Below are positions 18,087 through 25,840 of a stretch of 62,761 nucleotides of DNA, in pieces. Position 1 is the stretch's first letter, and each line of letters starts with the position of its first letter. A program made the position numbers and the translations under genes. The notes beneath the pieces were generated by a model. It saw nothing but the letters and a program-made list of their open reading frames with translations, did not search any database and had not been told where the DNA came from. Source of the DNA: Minwuia sp. (GTDB taxonomy: Bacteria > Pseudomonadota > Alphaproteobacteria > Minwuiales > Minwuiaceae); the NCBI GenBank assembly GCA_029210175.1, contig JARGPL010000002.1, positions 1 to 62,761 on the forward strand, read 5' to 3'.

Positions 18087-18794
18087 ATGTTCCGACGACC
18101 CCTCCAACGCTACGGGCAAACGCCCGAACCCGTCACCCCCTATCAGAAGGCCGAGCAGCTCTGGGACGAGCGTATCGGCGCAATCCGTGTGCAGGCCAAA
18201 AACTGGCGGCTCATGGCCTTCGGTTGTTTTGCTACCTCAGTAGCGCTCTCCGGCGCGCTGGTCTGGCAGTCGATGCAGAGCCGCGTTGTGCCCTATGTCA
18301 TCGAGGTGGACAAGTTCGGCGAGGCGCGCGCTGTGGCGCCCGCCATCCAGAATTATCAGCCTGCCGATGCCCAGATCGCCTGGCATCTGGCCCGCTTCGT
18401 CACCCATGTCCGCGGCGCTTCCACCGATCCGGTGGTGGTGCGCCAGAACTGGCTGGCGGCTTACGACTTTGCCACCGACCGCGCCGCACTGTTCCTGAAT
18501 GAATACGCCAAGAGGAACGACCCCTTCGGCCAGATCGGCACCCGCAGCGTCTCGGTGCAGGTGACCAGCGTGGTGCGAGCCTCCGACACCTCGTTTCAGG
18601 TCAAATGGACCGAGCAGGTGTTCGAGCGCGGCAGCCTTGCCAAGACTGAACGCTGGACCGCGATCCTGACGACCATCATCCAGCCGCCGCGCTCCGCCGA
18701 GCAATTGCGCAAAAACCCGCTCGGCCTGTTCGTGAGTGCCATCGACTGGTCGCGCGAACTCGACACTGCCAATCCAAAGGAACCCGCACAATGA
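18087..18794 (+). CDS. trbF: Conjugal transfer protein TrbF (VirB8 family)
   Basis: A 235-residue bitopic inner-membrane protein: short cytoplasmic N-terminus with NPYQKAxxLWDERIG-like family text (PYQKAEQLWDERIG), one membrane segment (about residues 45-65) and a periplasmic VirB8 domain (VVPYVIEVDKFGEA...VKWTEQVFERG). It nucleates the assembly of the channel. The stop overlaps trbG (ATGA). Confidence 0.93.
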   Translation: MFRRPLQRYGQTPEPVTPYQKAEQLWDERIGAIRVQAKNWRLMAFGCFATSVALSGALVWQSMQSRVVPYVIEVDKFGEARAVAPAIQNYQPADAQIAWHLARFVTHVRGASTDPVVVRQNWLAAYDFATDRAALFLNEYAKRNDPFGQIGTRSVSVQVTSVVRASDTSFQVKWTEQVFERGSLAKTERWTAILTTIIQPPRSAEQLRKNPLGLFVSAIDWSRELDTANPKEPAQ

Positions 18795-19810
18795 AACACC
18801 TTCTTGTCATATCCGTATCAGCATTGGCCCTATCGGCCTGTGCCACACGGCAATTACCGCCGACGATTTCCTATGACACCGACGATTTCAAACCGGCGGC
18901 AATCGAGAAAGCACCATTGAAGCCGGTGCAGATCGTCGAGGTGCCGAAAGTGCTGCCGTTGCCTGGCCAACTCATGCCGGAACCGGGCAAGGTCGAGGAA
19001 GACATTGTTGAAAAAGACGGGCGCCCGCCGACCGAGCGTGTCGAGGACGCCAACAAGGCGGCGACGCAGGAGCCGACAAAGCACGGCTATATTAACGCCA
19101 TCCAGATCTATCCCTATGCCGAAGGCGCGCTCTACCGTCTCTATGCCGCGCCGGAACGGGTCAGCGATATCGCCTTGCAACCGGGCGAAAAACTGACCTC
19201 GGTTTCGGCGGGCGACACGGTGCGCTGGGTGATCGGCGATACGCTGAGCGGCACTGGCGACAATCAGCGCACCCATGTGCTGGTCAAACCCTTCGCGCCG
19301 GGGCTGACGACCAATCTCGTCATCACTACGGATCGTCGCAGCTATCATCTGCAATTGGACAGCACCGAGAAGACCGCCATGGCGGCGATCTCCTGGACCT
19401 ATGCGTCCGATCAACTGACCACGCTGCGTCGCCAGAACGCGGTGGCCGAGGCGGCGTTGCCGGTTGCCTCCAACGTGGCGCTGGAAAACATCCGCTTCCG
19501 CTACGCTATTACCGGCGACAATCCGCCCTGGAAGCCGGTGCGCGTCTTCGACGACGGCCACAAGGTCTATGTCGAATTCCCGCGCCGTATCGATCAAGGC
19601 GAGGCTCCGCCGCTGTTTGTGGTGGGTACGGACGGCGGCAGCGAACTCGTCAACTACCGCATGCGCGGCAATTACTACATCGTTGACCGCCTGTTCGCCG
19701 CCGCAGAACTCCGGCTCGGCACCAAGCCACAACAGGTCGTGCGCATCACGCGCACGGATGGAACACCTCGGAGAACCAGCATCTTTGGTGGCACAGGGGA
19801 CAAAAAATGA
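18791..19810 (+). CDS. trbG: Conjugal transfer protein TrbG (VirB9 family)
   Basis: A 339-residue outer-membrane core-complex protein. The N-terminus (MKHLLVISVSALALSACATR) is a lipoprotein signal with lipobox LSAC, so acylation at Cys17 is likely. The C-terminal VirB9 domain has NIRFRYAITGDNPPWKPVRV and VNYRMRGNYYIVDRLF. It overlaps trbF and trbI by 4 nt each. Confidence 0.93.
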   Translation: MKHLLVISVSALALSACATRQLPPTISYDTDDFKPAAIEKAPLKPVQIVEVPKVLPLPGQLMPEPGKVEEDIVEKDGRPPTERVEDANKAATQEPTKHGYINAIQIYPYAEGALYRLYAAPERVSDIALQPGEKLTSVSAGDTVRWVIGDTLSGTGDNQRTHVLVKPFAPGLTTNLVITTDRRSYHLQLDSTEKTAMAAISWTYASDQLTTLRRQNAVAEAALPVASNVALENIRFRYAITGDNPPWKPVRVFDDGHKVYVEFPRRIDQGEAPPLFVVGTDGGSELVNYRMRGNYYIVDRLFAAAELRLGTKPQQVVRITRTDGTPRRTSIFGGTGDKK

Positions 19811-20988
19811 CAGAAAAACAGGACGAGAAGCTCGATCTCCGTGCCGCGCCGGGTCGCAAACTGGTGCGCTTTAAGAAAGGCGTGGTGATCGGCGGGGTTG
19901 CCATCGCATCCACCGGACTTCTGGGCGTCACCATGCTGGCGCTACAAGCACCGAACTTGCGCACCGGGCAGTCCAGCGAAGAGTTGTACAACACCGATAG
20001 GAAACCGACGCCCGACGGTCTTGCTGCGCTGCCGGGGGATTATTCGCAGATCCAGCCCAAAGCACCTGAACTGGGCCCGCCGCTGCCCGGCGATCTCGGG
20101 CGGCCGATCCTTGAACGACAGCGTCAGCTTGGCATTGCGCCGGGAGGACAGGAATTATCCGCCGCTGAACAACGCCTTGCAAGCCAAGCCATTCAGGCCA
20201 AGGAATCCGTCGTGTTTTTCCGCATCGAAAACCGGCCGCAGAAAAATGTACCAGTGGCGACCGGGCAGCCGATGCAAATGGCGGCGGCAACCGTTTCACC
20301 GGACGCCGACCGCCTGACGCTCGATCCCGAACGCGACCAGAATAACCAGCAGCGCAAGCTCGATTTCCTGAACCAGCAGGACACCGGCGGCATCTACAAT
20401 CCGCATGCCCTGCAAACCCCGGCCTCGCCGCATCAGGTCATGGCGGGCAGCGTGATTGCCGCCAGCCTGATCACCGGGATCAATTCCGACCTGCCGGGCC
20501 TTGTCGTGGCGCAGGTCACCGAAAATCTCTACGACACCGTGACGGGCCAGACATTGCTCATCCCGCAGGGCGCGCGGCTGATCGGCACTTACGACAGCGT
20601 CGTCGCCTTCGGTCAATCCCGCGCGCTGCTCGTCTGGCAGAGGATCATCCTGCCGGACGGCTCCTCCATCCAGATCGACAATCTCCCCGCTACCGATGCC
20701 GCCGGTTATGCCGGGCTGGAGGATGAAGTCGATTACCACACCTGGCGGCTCCTGAAGGGCATTGCCATGGCAACGCTCCTGGGCGTTGGCACGGAACTCA
20801 GTTTCGGCAGCAATGAGAGCGATCTCGTCAGCGCCATCCGTGAATCGACTCAGCAGAACACTGCTCAGGCCGGCCAGCGCCTCACCGAAAAGAACCTCAA
20901 TATCCAGCCGACCATCACCATCCGCCCCGGCTGGCCGCTGCGCGTCATTGTCCAAAAGGACATTGTATTGCGGCCCTATAGGGGCTGA
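19807..20988 (+). CDS. trbI: Conjugal transfer protein TrbI (VirB10 family)
   Basis: A 393-residue protein with a cytoplasmic start, a single membrane helix (VVIGGVAIASTGLLGVTMLA, about residues 22-41), a periplasmic linker rich in Pro and Gln, and the VirB10 beta-barrel domain (GSVIAASLITGINSDLPG, IPQGARLIGTYDS, INLPATDAAGYAGL-like). It bridges the inner and outer membranes. Last gene of the coupled trb run. Confidence 0.94.
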   Translation: MTEKQDEKLDLRAAPGRKLVRFKKGVVIGGVAIASTGLLGVTMLALQAPNLRTGQSSEELYNTDRKPTPDGLAALPGDYSQIQPKAPELGPPLPGDLGRPILERQRQLGIAPGGQELSAAEQRLASQAIQAKESVVFFRIENRPQKNVPVATGQPMQMAAATVSPDADRLTLDPERDQNNQQRKLDFLNQQDTGGIYNPHALQTPASPHQVMAGSVIAASLITGINSDLPGLVVAQVTENLYDTVTGQTLLIPQGARLIGTYDSVVAFGQSRALLVWQRIILPDGSSIQIDNLPATDAAGYAGLEDEVDYHTWRLLKGIAMATLLGVGTELSFGSNESDLVSAIRESTQQNTAQAGQRLTEKNLNIQPTITIRPGWPLRVIVQKDIVLRPYRG

Positions 20989-20999
20989 AAGGATCGATC

Positions 21000-21305
21000 A
21001 TGACCAATCTGAAACTCGCCAAACTCCCCGACCGCACGCCGACCAGGATCACCATCACGGTGAGCGCGGATCTCAATCAGGCGCTCTGCGACTATCAGAA
21101 GCTTTATGCCGCCACCTACGGCGCGGCAGAAAAAATCGCCGACCTGATCCCCTTCATGCTCGAAGCCTTCCTCGACAGCGACCGTGCCTTCGTTAAGGCG
21201 CGGAAGGAGGGCTTACCTGAGGTGGATGCCGAAAAGCGCGCCAGTCGCACTCGCTCACCCCGCATGAGTGAGGCAGAACCGGCGTCACAGTCGTCAGAAG
21301 AATGA
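21000..21305 (+). CDS. DUF2274 protein of the trb cluster
   Basis: A 101-residue protein (LKLAKLPDRTPTRITITVSA...LIPFMLEAFLDSDRAFVKAR) that matches the DUF2274 proteins regularly encoded right after trbI in conjugative elements. Its function is unknown. It begins 11 nt after trbI with GAAAGGATC upstream, and belongs to the same operon. It has no membrane segment. Confidence 0.85.
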   Translation: MTNLKLAKLPDRTPTRITITVSADLNQALCDYQKLYAATYGAAEKIADLIPFMLEAFLDSDRAFVKARKEGLPEVDAEKRASRTRSPRMSEAEPASQSSEE

Positions 21306-21314
21306 AAGGAGGGA

Positions 21315-21734
21315 TCAGACAGCTACCCAATCCTCGAACCGCAGCCCCTGCACACGCGCGAATTCGCGCGTGTTGTTCGTCACCAGAACGCATTCAGCGG
21401 CCAGCGCATGACCCGCAATCATGATGTCATTGCCGCCGATGGGCGTTCCCTTTGCTGCCAGATCCTGCTTGATGCGAGTGGCCTTTTCCGCAGCCGCCGC
21501 TTCCCATGGCAGGATGGTGGAGAGACGGGTGACGAAAGCATCCACCAGCCGCGCATGACGGGGCGAGGCATTGCGGCCGACCGTGCCCAGCAGCATTTCG
21601 TAATAGGTGATGACCGAGATGACGATCTGGTGCTGGCTTTCTGCCACCTCTTGCAAACGCTCAAGCACGGAGGCCGGGCGCTCACGCATGATGAACGAAC
21701 AGATATTGGTGTCGAGCATATAGATGGCCGGCAT
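21315..21734 (-). CDS. vapC: VapC-like PIN-domain toxin
   Basis: A 139-residue PIN-domain ribonuclease. The acidic residues are visible: Asp in YMLDTNICSF, Glu in ITYYEMLLG, and Asp in GGNDIMIAGHA. VapC toxins cut tRNA or rRNA and are held in check by the cognate VapB. ATG overlaps the antitoxin stop by one base (TGATG). Located at the end of the transfer cluster on the opposite strand, it is probably an addiction module stabilising the element. Confidence 0.92.
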   Translation of the reverse strand: MPAIYMLDTNICSFIMRERPASVLERLQEVAESQHQIVISVITYYEMLLGTVGRNASPRHARLVDAFVTRLSTILPWEAAAAEKATRIKQDLAAKGTPIGGNDIMIAGHALAAECVLVTNNTREFARVQGLRFEDWVAV

Positions 21735-21979
21735 CAGTGCTTCTCATCATCAAGAGAGAACCGTCCCTCTTCGATCAGGTCGGGGCGTTCGCCCAGGAAA
21801 TCCGCATCCGCAGACGGTTCTTCCATGAGCGATAGCCAGTCCGGCCGGACTGGACGCAGCAGGATCGTATCGCCCTGCCGCTCGATGGTCAGTTCGGTCA
21901 CCCCCTGGAACTCAAAGTCCTTGGGCAGGCGGATCGCCTGGTTGCGGTTGTTGCGAAAGATGGACACGGTGCGGGTCAT
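21734..21979 (-). CDS. vapB: VapB-like antitoxin
   Basis: An 81-residue protein starting MTRTVSIFRNNRNQAIRLPK, the AbrB/SpoVT-type DNA-binding fold of VapB, with an acidic C-terminus (EERPDLIEEGRF-like) that should bind the toxin. ATG 21979 is preferred over a longer in-frame start because it fits the family and leaves room for the promoter at 22005-22032. VapB usually represses its own operon. Confidence 0.92.
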   Translation of the reverse strand: MTRTVSIFRNNRNQAIRLPKDFEFQGVTELTIERQGDTILLRPVRPDWLSLMEEPSADADFLGERPDLIEEGRFSLDDEKH

Positions 21980-22004
21980 GGGGCGCCTCCATAGTGAGGG
22001 AAAT

Positions 22005-22032
22005 ATGATAGCATATGCCTTGCATATGTCAA
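22005..22032 (-). promoter_or_regulatory. Predicted vapBC promoter with overlapping CATATG repeats
   Basis: On the minus strand TTGACA (22027-22032) and TATCAT (22005-22010) are separated by 16 bp, a near-consensus sigma-70 promoter 25 nt before the vapB start. Two GCATATG direct repeats (22011-22017, 22022-22028; 11-bp period, each a CATATG palindrome) fill the spacer. That is a good place for VapBC autoregulation. Confidence 0.65.
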
Positions 22033-22041
22033 TTCCCACCT

Positions 22042-22239
22042 CTACGCCGCAGCACGCTCAAGCGCCTCTGCATCCTCCATGAGCACCTTCATTTCCGCCG
22101 GGGGCGCGACGCACAAAGTTCTAAATGCTTCCAGGAACCCCAGCCAACTTTCAGCTCTGCCGAACCTGATCCAGGCAGCATGCGGGCAGGCACTGCGTCC
22201 TGGCCGGAAATCTTCGTACCCTGCCTTGCGCTGGATCAA
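22042..22239 (-). pseudogene. Unrecognised C-terminal gene fragment at the element edge
   Basis: An open frame of about 65 residues with only a TTG start (22239) and a stop (TGA) three codons further upstream. The text (GYEDFRPGRSACPHAAWIRF, then SWLGFLEAFRTLCVAPPAEM) is not random-looking and reads like the end of a conserved protein, but I do not recognise the family. It could be a remnant left at the right border of the conjugative element. A tiny intact gene is an alternative. Confidence 0.35.
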
Positions 22240-22309
22240 GGGAAGGCGTCACGCGCCGTGACATGCTGCCAAGAGCAAATGCGGTTCCAGGGCAATCAGG
22301 AGAGAATCA

Positions 22310-22528
22310 ATGGCTTCCATTTCATCCATCGTGCGCAAGCACATCGACGCTGCCGTGGCAGAAGCGGCAGAGACCGGCTATTCCCGCGAGGAAGTTGCCC
22401 GATCCATGCTTTCCTTCGTCACGAACATCTACAAGGAAACCCGCAGCGTGGAGGAAATTGCCGCCGAACTGCACCATGAGATCGACAATCTCGACCCGGA
22501 CGCCGAACACGCATTCATGCGTCCCTGA
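22310..22528 (+). CDS. Hypothetical small helical protein
   Basis: A 72-residue protein starting at ATG 22310 behind CAGGAGAGAATCA, a good ribosome-binding site. It is predicted to be mostly helical and acidic (VRKHIDAAVAEAAETGYSRE, EEIAAELHHEIDNLDPDAEH) with no membrane segment or known motif. It is the first gene on the chromosome side of the conjugative element. Function unknown. Confidence 0.6.
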   Translation: MASISSIVRKHIDAAVAEAAETGYSREEVARSMLSFVTNIYKETRSVEEIAAELHHEIDNLDPDAEHAFMRP

Positions 22529-22579
22529 CAGGCTCGGGATCGTTTCATACCTGATGATCTGGTCCTGAGTGCTGACAGG

Positions 22580-23119
22580 TCAGGCAGCGTTTTCGGAATC
22601 TTCCGGCACGTCTTCATCATCTTCGGCCCGGCGTCTTGGCGATCCCTCCGGAGGGACCTTGCGGCGACGCCTGTCCGGCCCGAAATAGTCCTTGGTGCGC
22701 ACGAATGGCCGGGAGTTCTCGATCACCGCAGTCAGCCGCTGCCCCAGCACGGCCACGGACAGGGGCTTTGCCAGATATTCCGTGACGCCGGCGTCACGGG
22801 CCGTTGTCACGTTCTCATGGTCGCCATAGCCTGACACCATGACGATGGGCAGATAGGGGTGAGGGCTCTTTTCGTCATGGCGGATGTAGTGCACCAGTTC
22901 GGTGCCGCTCATCCCGTCCATGCGATTGTCCAGCAGCATGATGTCGGGAATGGCATGTTTGATCCGTTTCAGCGCTTCGTTGGCTGTCTCGGCTTCCTGC
23001 ACCATGCCTACGTGCAGGGCTTCCAGGATACGGACGATCAGCGCGCGCATCTGCTTGTTGTCATCGACGACCAGGATCGAGATGCTGCTGAGGTCGAGGA
23101 TGTCCATTTCCAGACTCAT
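22580..23119 (-). CDS. Stand-alone response regulator receiver protein (1 of 2)
   Basis: A 179-residue CheY-like protein: acidic pocket VVDDN, phosphorylatable Asp in IMLLDNRMDGM, Thr/Ser in VMVSGYG and Lys in EYLAKPLS. A basic tail follows, beginning FVRTKDYFGPDRRRR, and has no known DNA-binding or enzymatic domain. It overlaps the similar gene upstream (ATGA), suggesting an ancient tandem duplication. The partner kinase is not evident, but regB-regA lies upstream on the same strand. Confidence 0.85.
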   Translation of the reverse strand: MSLEMDILDLSSISILVVDDNKQMRALIVRILEALHVGMVQEAETANEALKRIKHAIPDIMLLDNRMDGMSGTELVHYIRHDEKSPHPYLPIVMVSGYGDHENVTTARDAGVTEYLAKPLSVAVLGQRLTAVIENSRPFVRTKDYFGPDRRRRKVPPEGSPRRRAEDDEDVPEDSENAA

Positions 23120-23706
23120 GCCTCCGCCTCCGCATCCCAGGCATCGGGCTGGTCGGGCAATGCAGCGAGTGCATCCAGGATCGGGGTCGCATCCAGGTTT
23201 CGTCGGCGATCACCGGAATCCAGACCCTGGCCATCCCGCCGATCCGGCCCGAAGTAGGTCTTGGTCCGCACGAAGTTGCGCGGGTTCAGGATGACCTCCG
23301 ACAGGCGCGTGGCGATCAGCGCGGCAGACAGCGGTTTGACGATGATGTCGTGCACCCCGGCATTGCGGGCATCAATGATGGTGCGCTTGTCGGCGTAACC
23401 CGTGACCATCAGGATCGGGACATAGGGGTTGGGACTTTCCTGACTGCGACGGACCAGCCGGGTGAAGTCCGTGCCGGAGATCGGTTCCATCCGATTGTCG
23501 ATGATGACGATGTCGATGGGCTGGGCGCACAGGATCTGGAACGCATGCACCCCGTCCTCTGCCACTTGCAGGCTGCGCACACCCAGCGCCCGCAGGATCT
23601 GCACGATGATGTCGCGGATATGGCGGTTATCGTCCGCCACCATCACGTTCACCATGCTGAGATCGAGATACTTCAAGGCTTCACCCGCGCGCAGGAAACA
23701 TCGCAT
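23116..23706 (-). CDS. Stand-alone response regulator receiver protein (2 of 2)
   Basis: A 196-residue receiver protein with VADDN, Asp in IVIIDNRMEPI, TGYAD and VKPLS. Its tail again has FVRTKTYFGPDRR, matching its neighbour downstream, so the tail is a conserved feature and not a random extension. The start is uncertain: 23706 is the longest, while a Met at 23655 lies closer to the receiver fold. A TTAACCA half-site at 23758-23764 lies 52 nt upstream. Confidence 0.82.
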   Translation of the reverse strand: MRCFLRAGEALKYLDLSMVNVMVADDNRHIRDIIVQILRALGVRSLQVAEDGVHAFQILCAQPIDIVIIDNRMEPISGTDFTRLVRRSQESPNPYVPILMVTGYADKRTIIDARNAGVHDIIVKPLSAALIATRLSEVILNPRNFVRTKTYFGPDRRDGQGLDSGDRRRNLDATPILDALAALPDQPDAWDAEAEA

Positions 23707-23757
23707 CCGCGATCATTCGCGCATACGTGTCCAACCCTATCGGGGAAGACTTTCGCT

Positions 23758-23764
23758 TTGGTTA
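23758..23764 (-). promoter_or_regulatory. CtrA half-site TTAACCA upstream of the receiver gene pair
   Basis: On the minus strand the sequence is TTAACCAAAGCGAAA, with a consensus first half (TTAACCA) but a poor second half. It lies 52 nt before the start at 23706. Weak on its own; listed because stronger sites occur before three other signalling genes in the window. Confidence 0.3.
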
Positions 23765-23834
23765 ATCGTCGTCCTGGGCATGGGGGGCACCATGCGGAAG
23801 CGGCCTGGACTGGTTCACTCCCGTCCGGACCGGC

Positions 23835-24404
23835 TCAGCGCGGGCTGCGCTTGGCCAGTATGCGCTGCAGCGTCCGACGGTGCATGTTCAGCCGCCGGGC
23901 GGTTTCCGAGACGTTGCGTCCGCAGAGCTCATAGACCCGCTGAATGTGTTCCCAGCGCACCCGGTCGGCGGACATGGGATTTTCCGGCGGCGCAGGTTTC
24001 TCACCATCAACCGCCAGCAGGGCATTGGCCACGTCGTCGGCATCCGCTGGCTTGGCCAGATAGTCGATGGCGCCGGCCTTCACTGCCGCAACAGCGGTGG
24101 CGATGTTGCCATACCCGGTCAGCATGACCGCCCGCGCTTCCGGCCGGACCTCTTGCAGCACACTGACGATATCCAGGCCGTTGCCGTCTTCCAGACGCAG
24201 GTCAACCACGGCGAAGGCTGGCCGCATGCCGCGGACCATCGAGATGGCTTCCTCGACCGTTTCGGCGGCTTCCACATCAAAGCCCCGTTTCTCCATGGCC
24301 CGGGCCAGCCTGAGGCGGAATGCCTTGTCGTCGTCGATGATCAGCAGGGAACGGTCTTCGAGATCGTTGATGTCGAGCATCTCCACGTCGCCGTCTTTCA
24401 TCAT
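23835..24404 (-). CDS. regA: Redox response regulator RegA/ActR/PrrA type
   Basis: A 189-residue regulator: receiver domain (LLIIDDDKAFRLRLARAM, phosphorylatable Asp in AVVDLRLEDG, Lys in DYLAKPA) linked to a FIS-type helix-turn-helix (NVSETARRLNMHRRTLQRIL) that is almost invariant in RegA/ActR/PrrA. Start ATG 24404 (with a second ATG 24401) has AGGAAAG upstream; a longer frame would overlap regB and is unlikely. With RegB it controls respiration and other redox-dependent genes. Confidence 0.92.
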   Translation of the reverse strand: MMKDGDVEMLDINDLEDRSLLIIDDDKAFRLRLARAMEKRGFDVEAAETVEEAISMVRGMRPAFAVVDLRLEDGNGLDIVSVLQEVRPEARAVMLTGYGNIATAVAAVKAGAIDYLAKPADADDVANALLAVDGEKPAPPENPMSADRVRWEHIQRVYELCGRNVSETARRLNMHRRTLQRILAKRSPR

Positions 24405-24456
24405 GCGCCTGCTTTCCTTCCTCGGAATTGAGGGATCGCGTTGTCCAGCCTGTCGT

Positions 24457-25776
24457 TCAGCTGTGCTGTCCCTGATCAATAATGCCACTTGGCCAGTGAA
24501 TGGCAACGCGTGCGCCACACATGCGGTCATCTTCTATCCTGTTGCTGAAGTGCACGCGCGCACCGCTGTGACCCAGCAGGGTCGTGGCGATGAACACTCC
24601 CAACCCCATGCCGCCGCGTTCCCGACGGGTCGTTGTATAGGGTTCGCCCAGGGTTTTCAGCACTTCCACCGGGAACCCCGGGCCGTCATCGTCCAGCATG
24701 ATGGTGATCTCCGGTGCGTCCCAGTAAATGCTCAGCTTGACCTCGTTGACCGCATAGTCGGCAGCGTTCTCGGTCAGGTTGGCGAGCCCGTGAAGGACTT
24801 CCGGACTGCGCGGCACCTCTGGCGGGTGGCCGGTCTGCGGGATGACCTTGATCCGGACCGGTCCCACGTCATAGGGCTCCACCGCAGCTTCGACCAGGCC
24901 AACGATGGTCGTCTTGCGGAACTGGTCGTCGCCATCGCCGGGCCGTCGCGAAAGCTCTGCCAGAATGTCCCGGCACCGCTCTGTCTGGCTGACCAGCAGT
25001 TCCATGTCCTCCGTCAGCGGGCTGCCAGGCTCGATCTCGCGGCTGAGTTCCTTGGCCACCAGATGAATGGTCCCGAGCGGGGTCCCGAGCTCATGCGCTG
25101 CAGCGGCCGCAATGCCGCCAACCGCGCTCAGTTGCTGTTCACGCGACAGCGCGAGTTGCGTCGCACTCAATGCTTCCGACATGCGCTTGGTCTCGAACGC
25201 CAGCCGCCCGGCGTAGGCGGACATGAAGACGATGCCAAGCGCCAGCGCCATCCAGATCGCGCCGACGTAGAGCGCCGGAAAGTCGAGACCTGTCGATGTC
25301 CAGGGCAGGGGCAGGTACCAGAATGCCAGCAGGCTGGTGAAGATCAGAGCCAGCAGGCCCAGGGCCGCCGTGCTCAGGACAGACAGGATGGTGGCAGAGA
25401 TCGTGACCGGAACCAGGATCAGGATGACGAACGGATTGGTCAGGCCGCCGGTCATGTAGAGCAGGGCCGCCAGCTGCAGCAGGTCATAGGCAAGAAACAG
25501 CGCCGCCCCCCGGTCCGACAGGCGGGCGGTGACCGGATATTGCACCGCCAGCACGACGTTCAGGATCGCGGATGCAAGGATGGTCAGCAGGCAGGGCAGG
25601 AACGGGAACTCGAAGTCCAGCCCGAAACGGATCAGCAGGACCGAGAAGCTCTGGCCGATGACCGCAATCCATCGGATCAGGACCAGTGTCTGCAGACGCA
25701 CCCGACCGGAGCCGCTGGTCCCCGGGTGGGTGCCTGCGACGAACAGGTCCTGTATCGCCGTATGTCGGTCATTCAT
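24457..25776 (-). CDS. regB: Redox sensor histidine kinase RegB/ActS/PrrB type
   Basis: A 439-residue membrane kinase with six hydrophobic segments (about residues 30-205). The GGLTNPF sequence matches the quinone-sensing GGxxNPF heptapeptide of RegB. The H-box is AAAAHELGTPLGTIHLVAKE; the nearby Cys in TERCRDIL corresponds to the proposed redox cysteine of the family. The N box (NLTENAADYA) and G boxes (DDDGPGF, GGMGLGVFIA) are intact. It lies directly upstream of regA on the same strand, the usual order reversed only in orientation. Confidence 0.92.
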   Translation of the reverse strand: MNDRHTAIQDLFVAGTHPGTSGSGRVRLQTLVLIRWIAVIGQSFSVLLIRFGLDFEFPFLPCLLTILASAILNVVLAVQYPVTARLSDRGAALFLAYDLLQLAALLYMTGGLTNPFVILILVPVTISATILSVLSTAALGLLALIFTSLLAFWYLPLPWTSTGLDFPALYVGAIWMALALGIVFMSAYAGRLAFETKRMSEALSATQLALSREQQLSAVGGIAAAAAHELGTPLGTIHLVAKELSREIEPGSPLTEDMELLVSQTERCRDILAELSRRPGDGDDQFRKTTIVGLVEAAVEPYDVGPVRIKVIPQTGHPPEVPRSPEVLHGLANLTENAADYAVNEVKLSIYWDAPEITIMLDDDGPGFPVEVLKTLGEPYTTTRRERGGMGLGVFIATTLLGHSGARVHFSNRIEDDRMCGARVAIHWPSGIIDQGQHS

Positions 25777-25840
25777 CAGGCTTTTCCGGTGCCATGCCCG
25801 TTGCTTGGCCGGAAGATACCCGGTTTCGGCGCGCCCGCAA

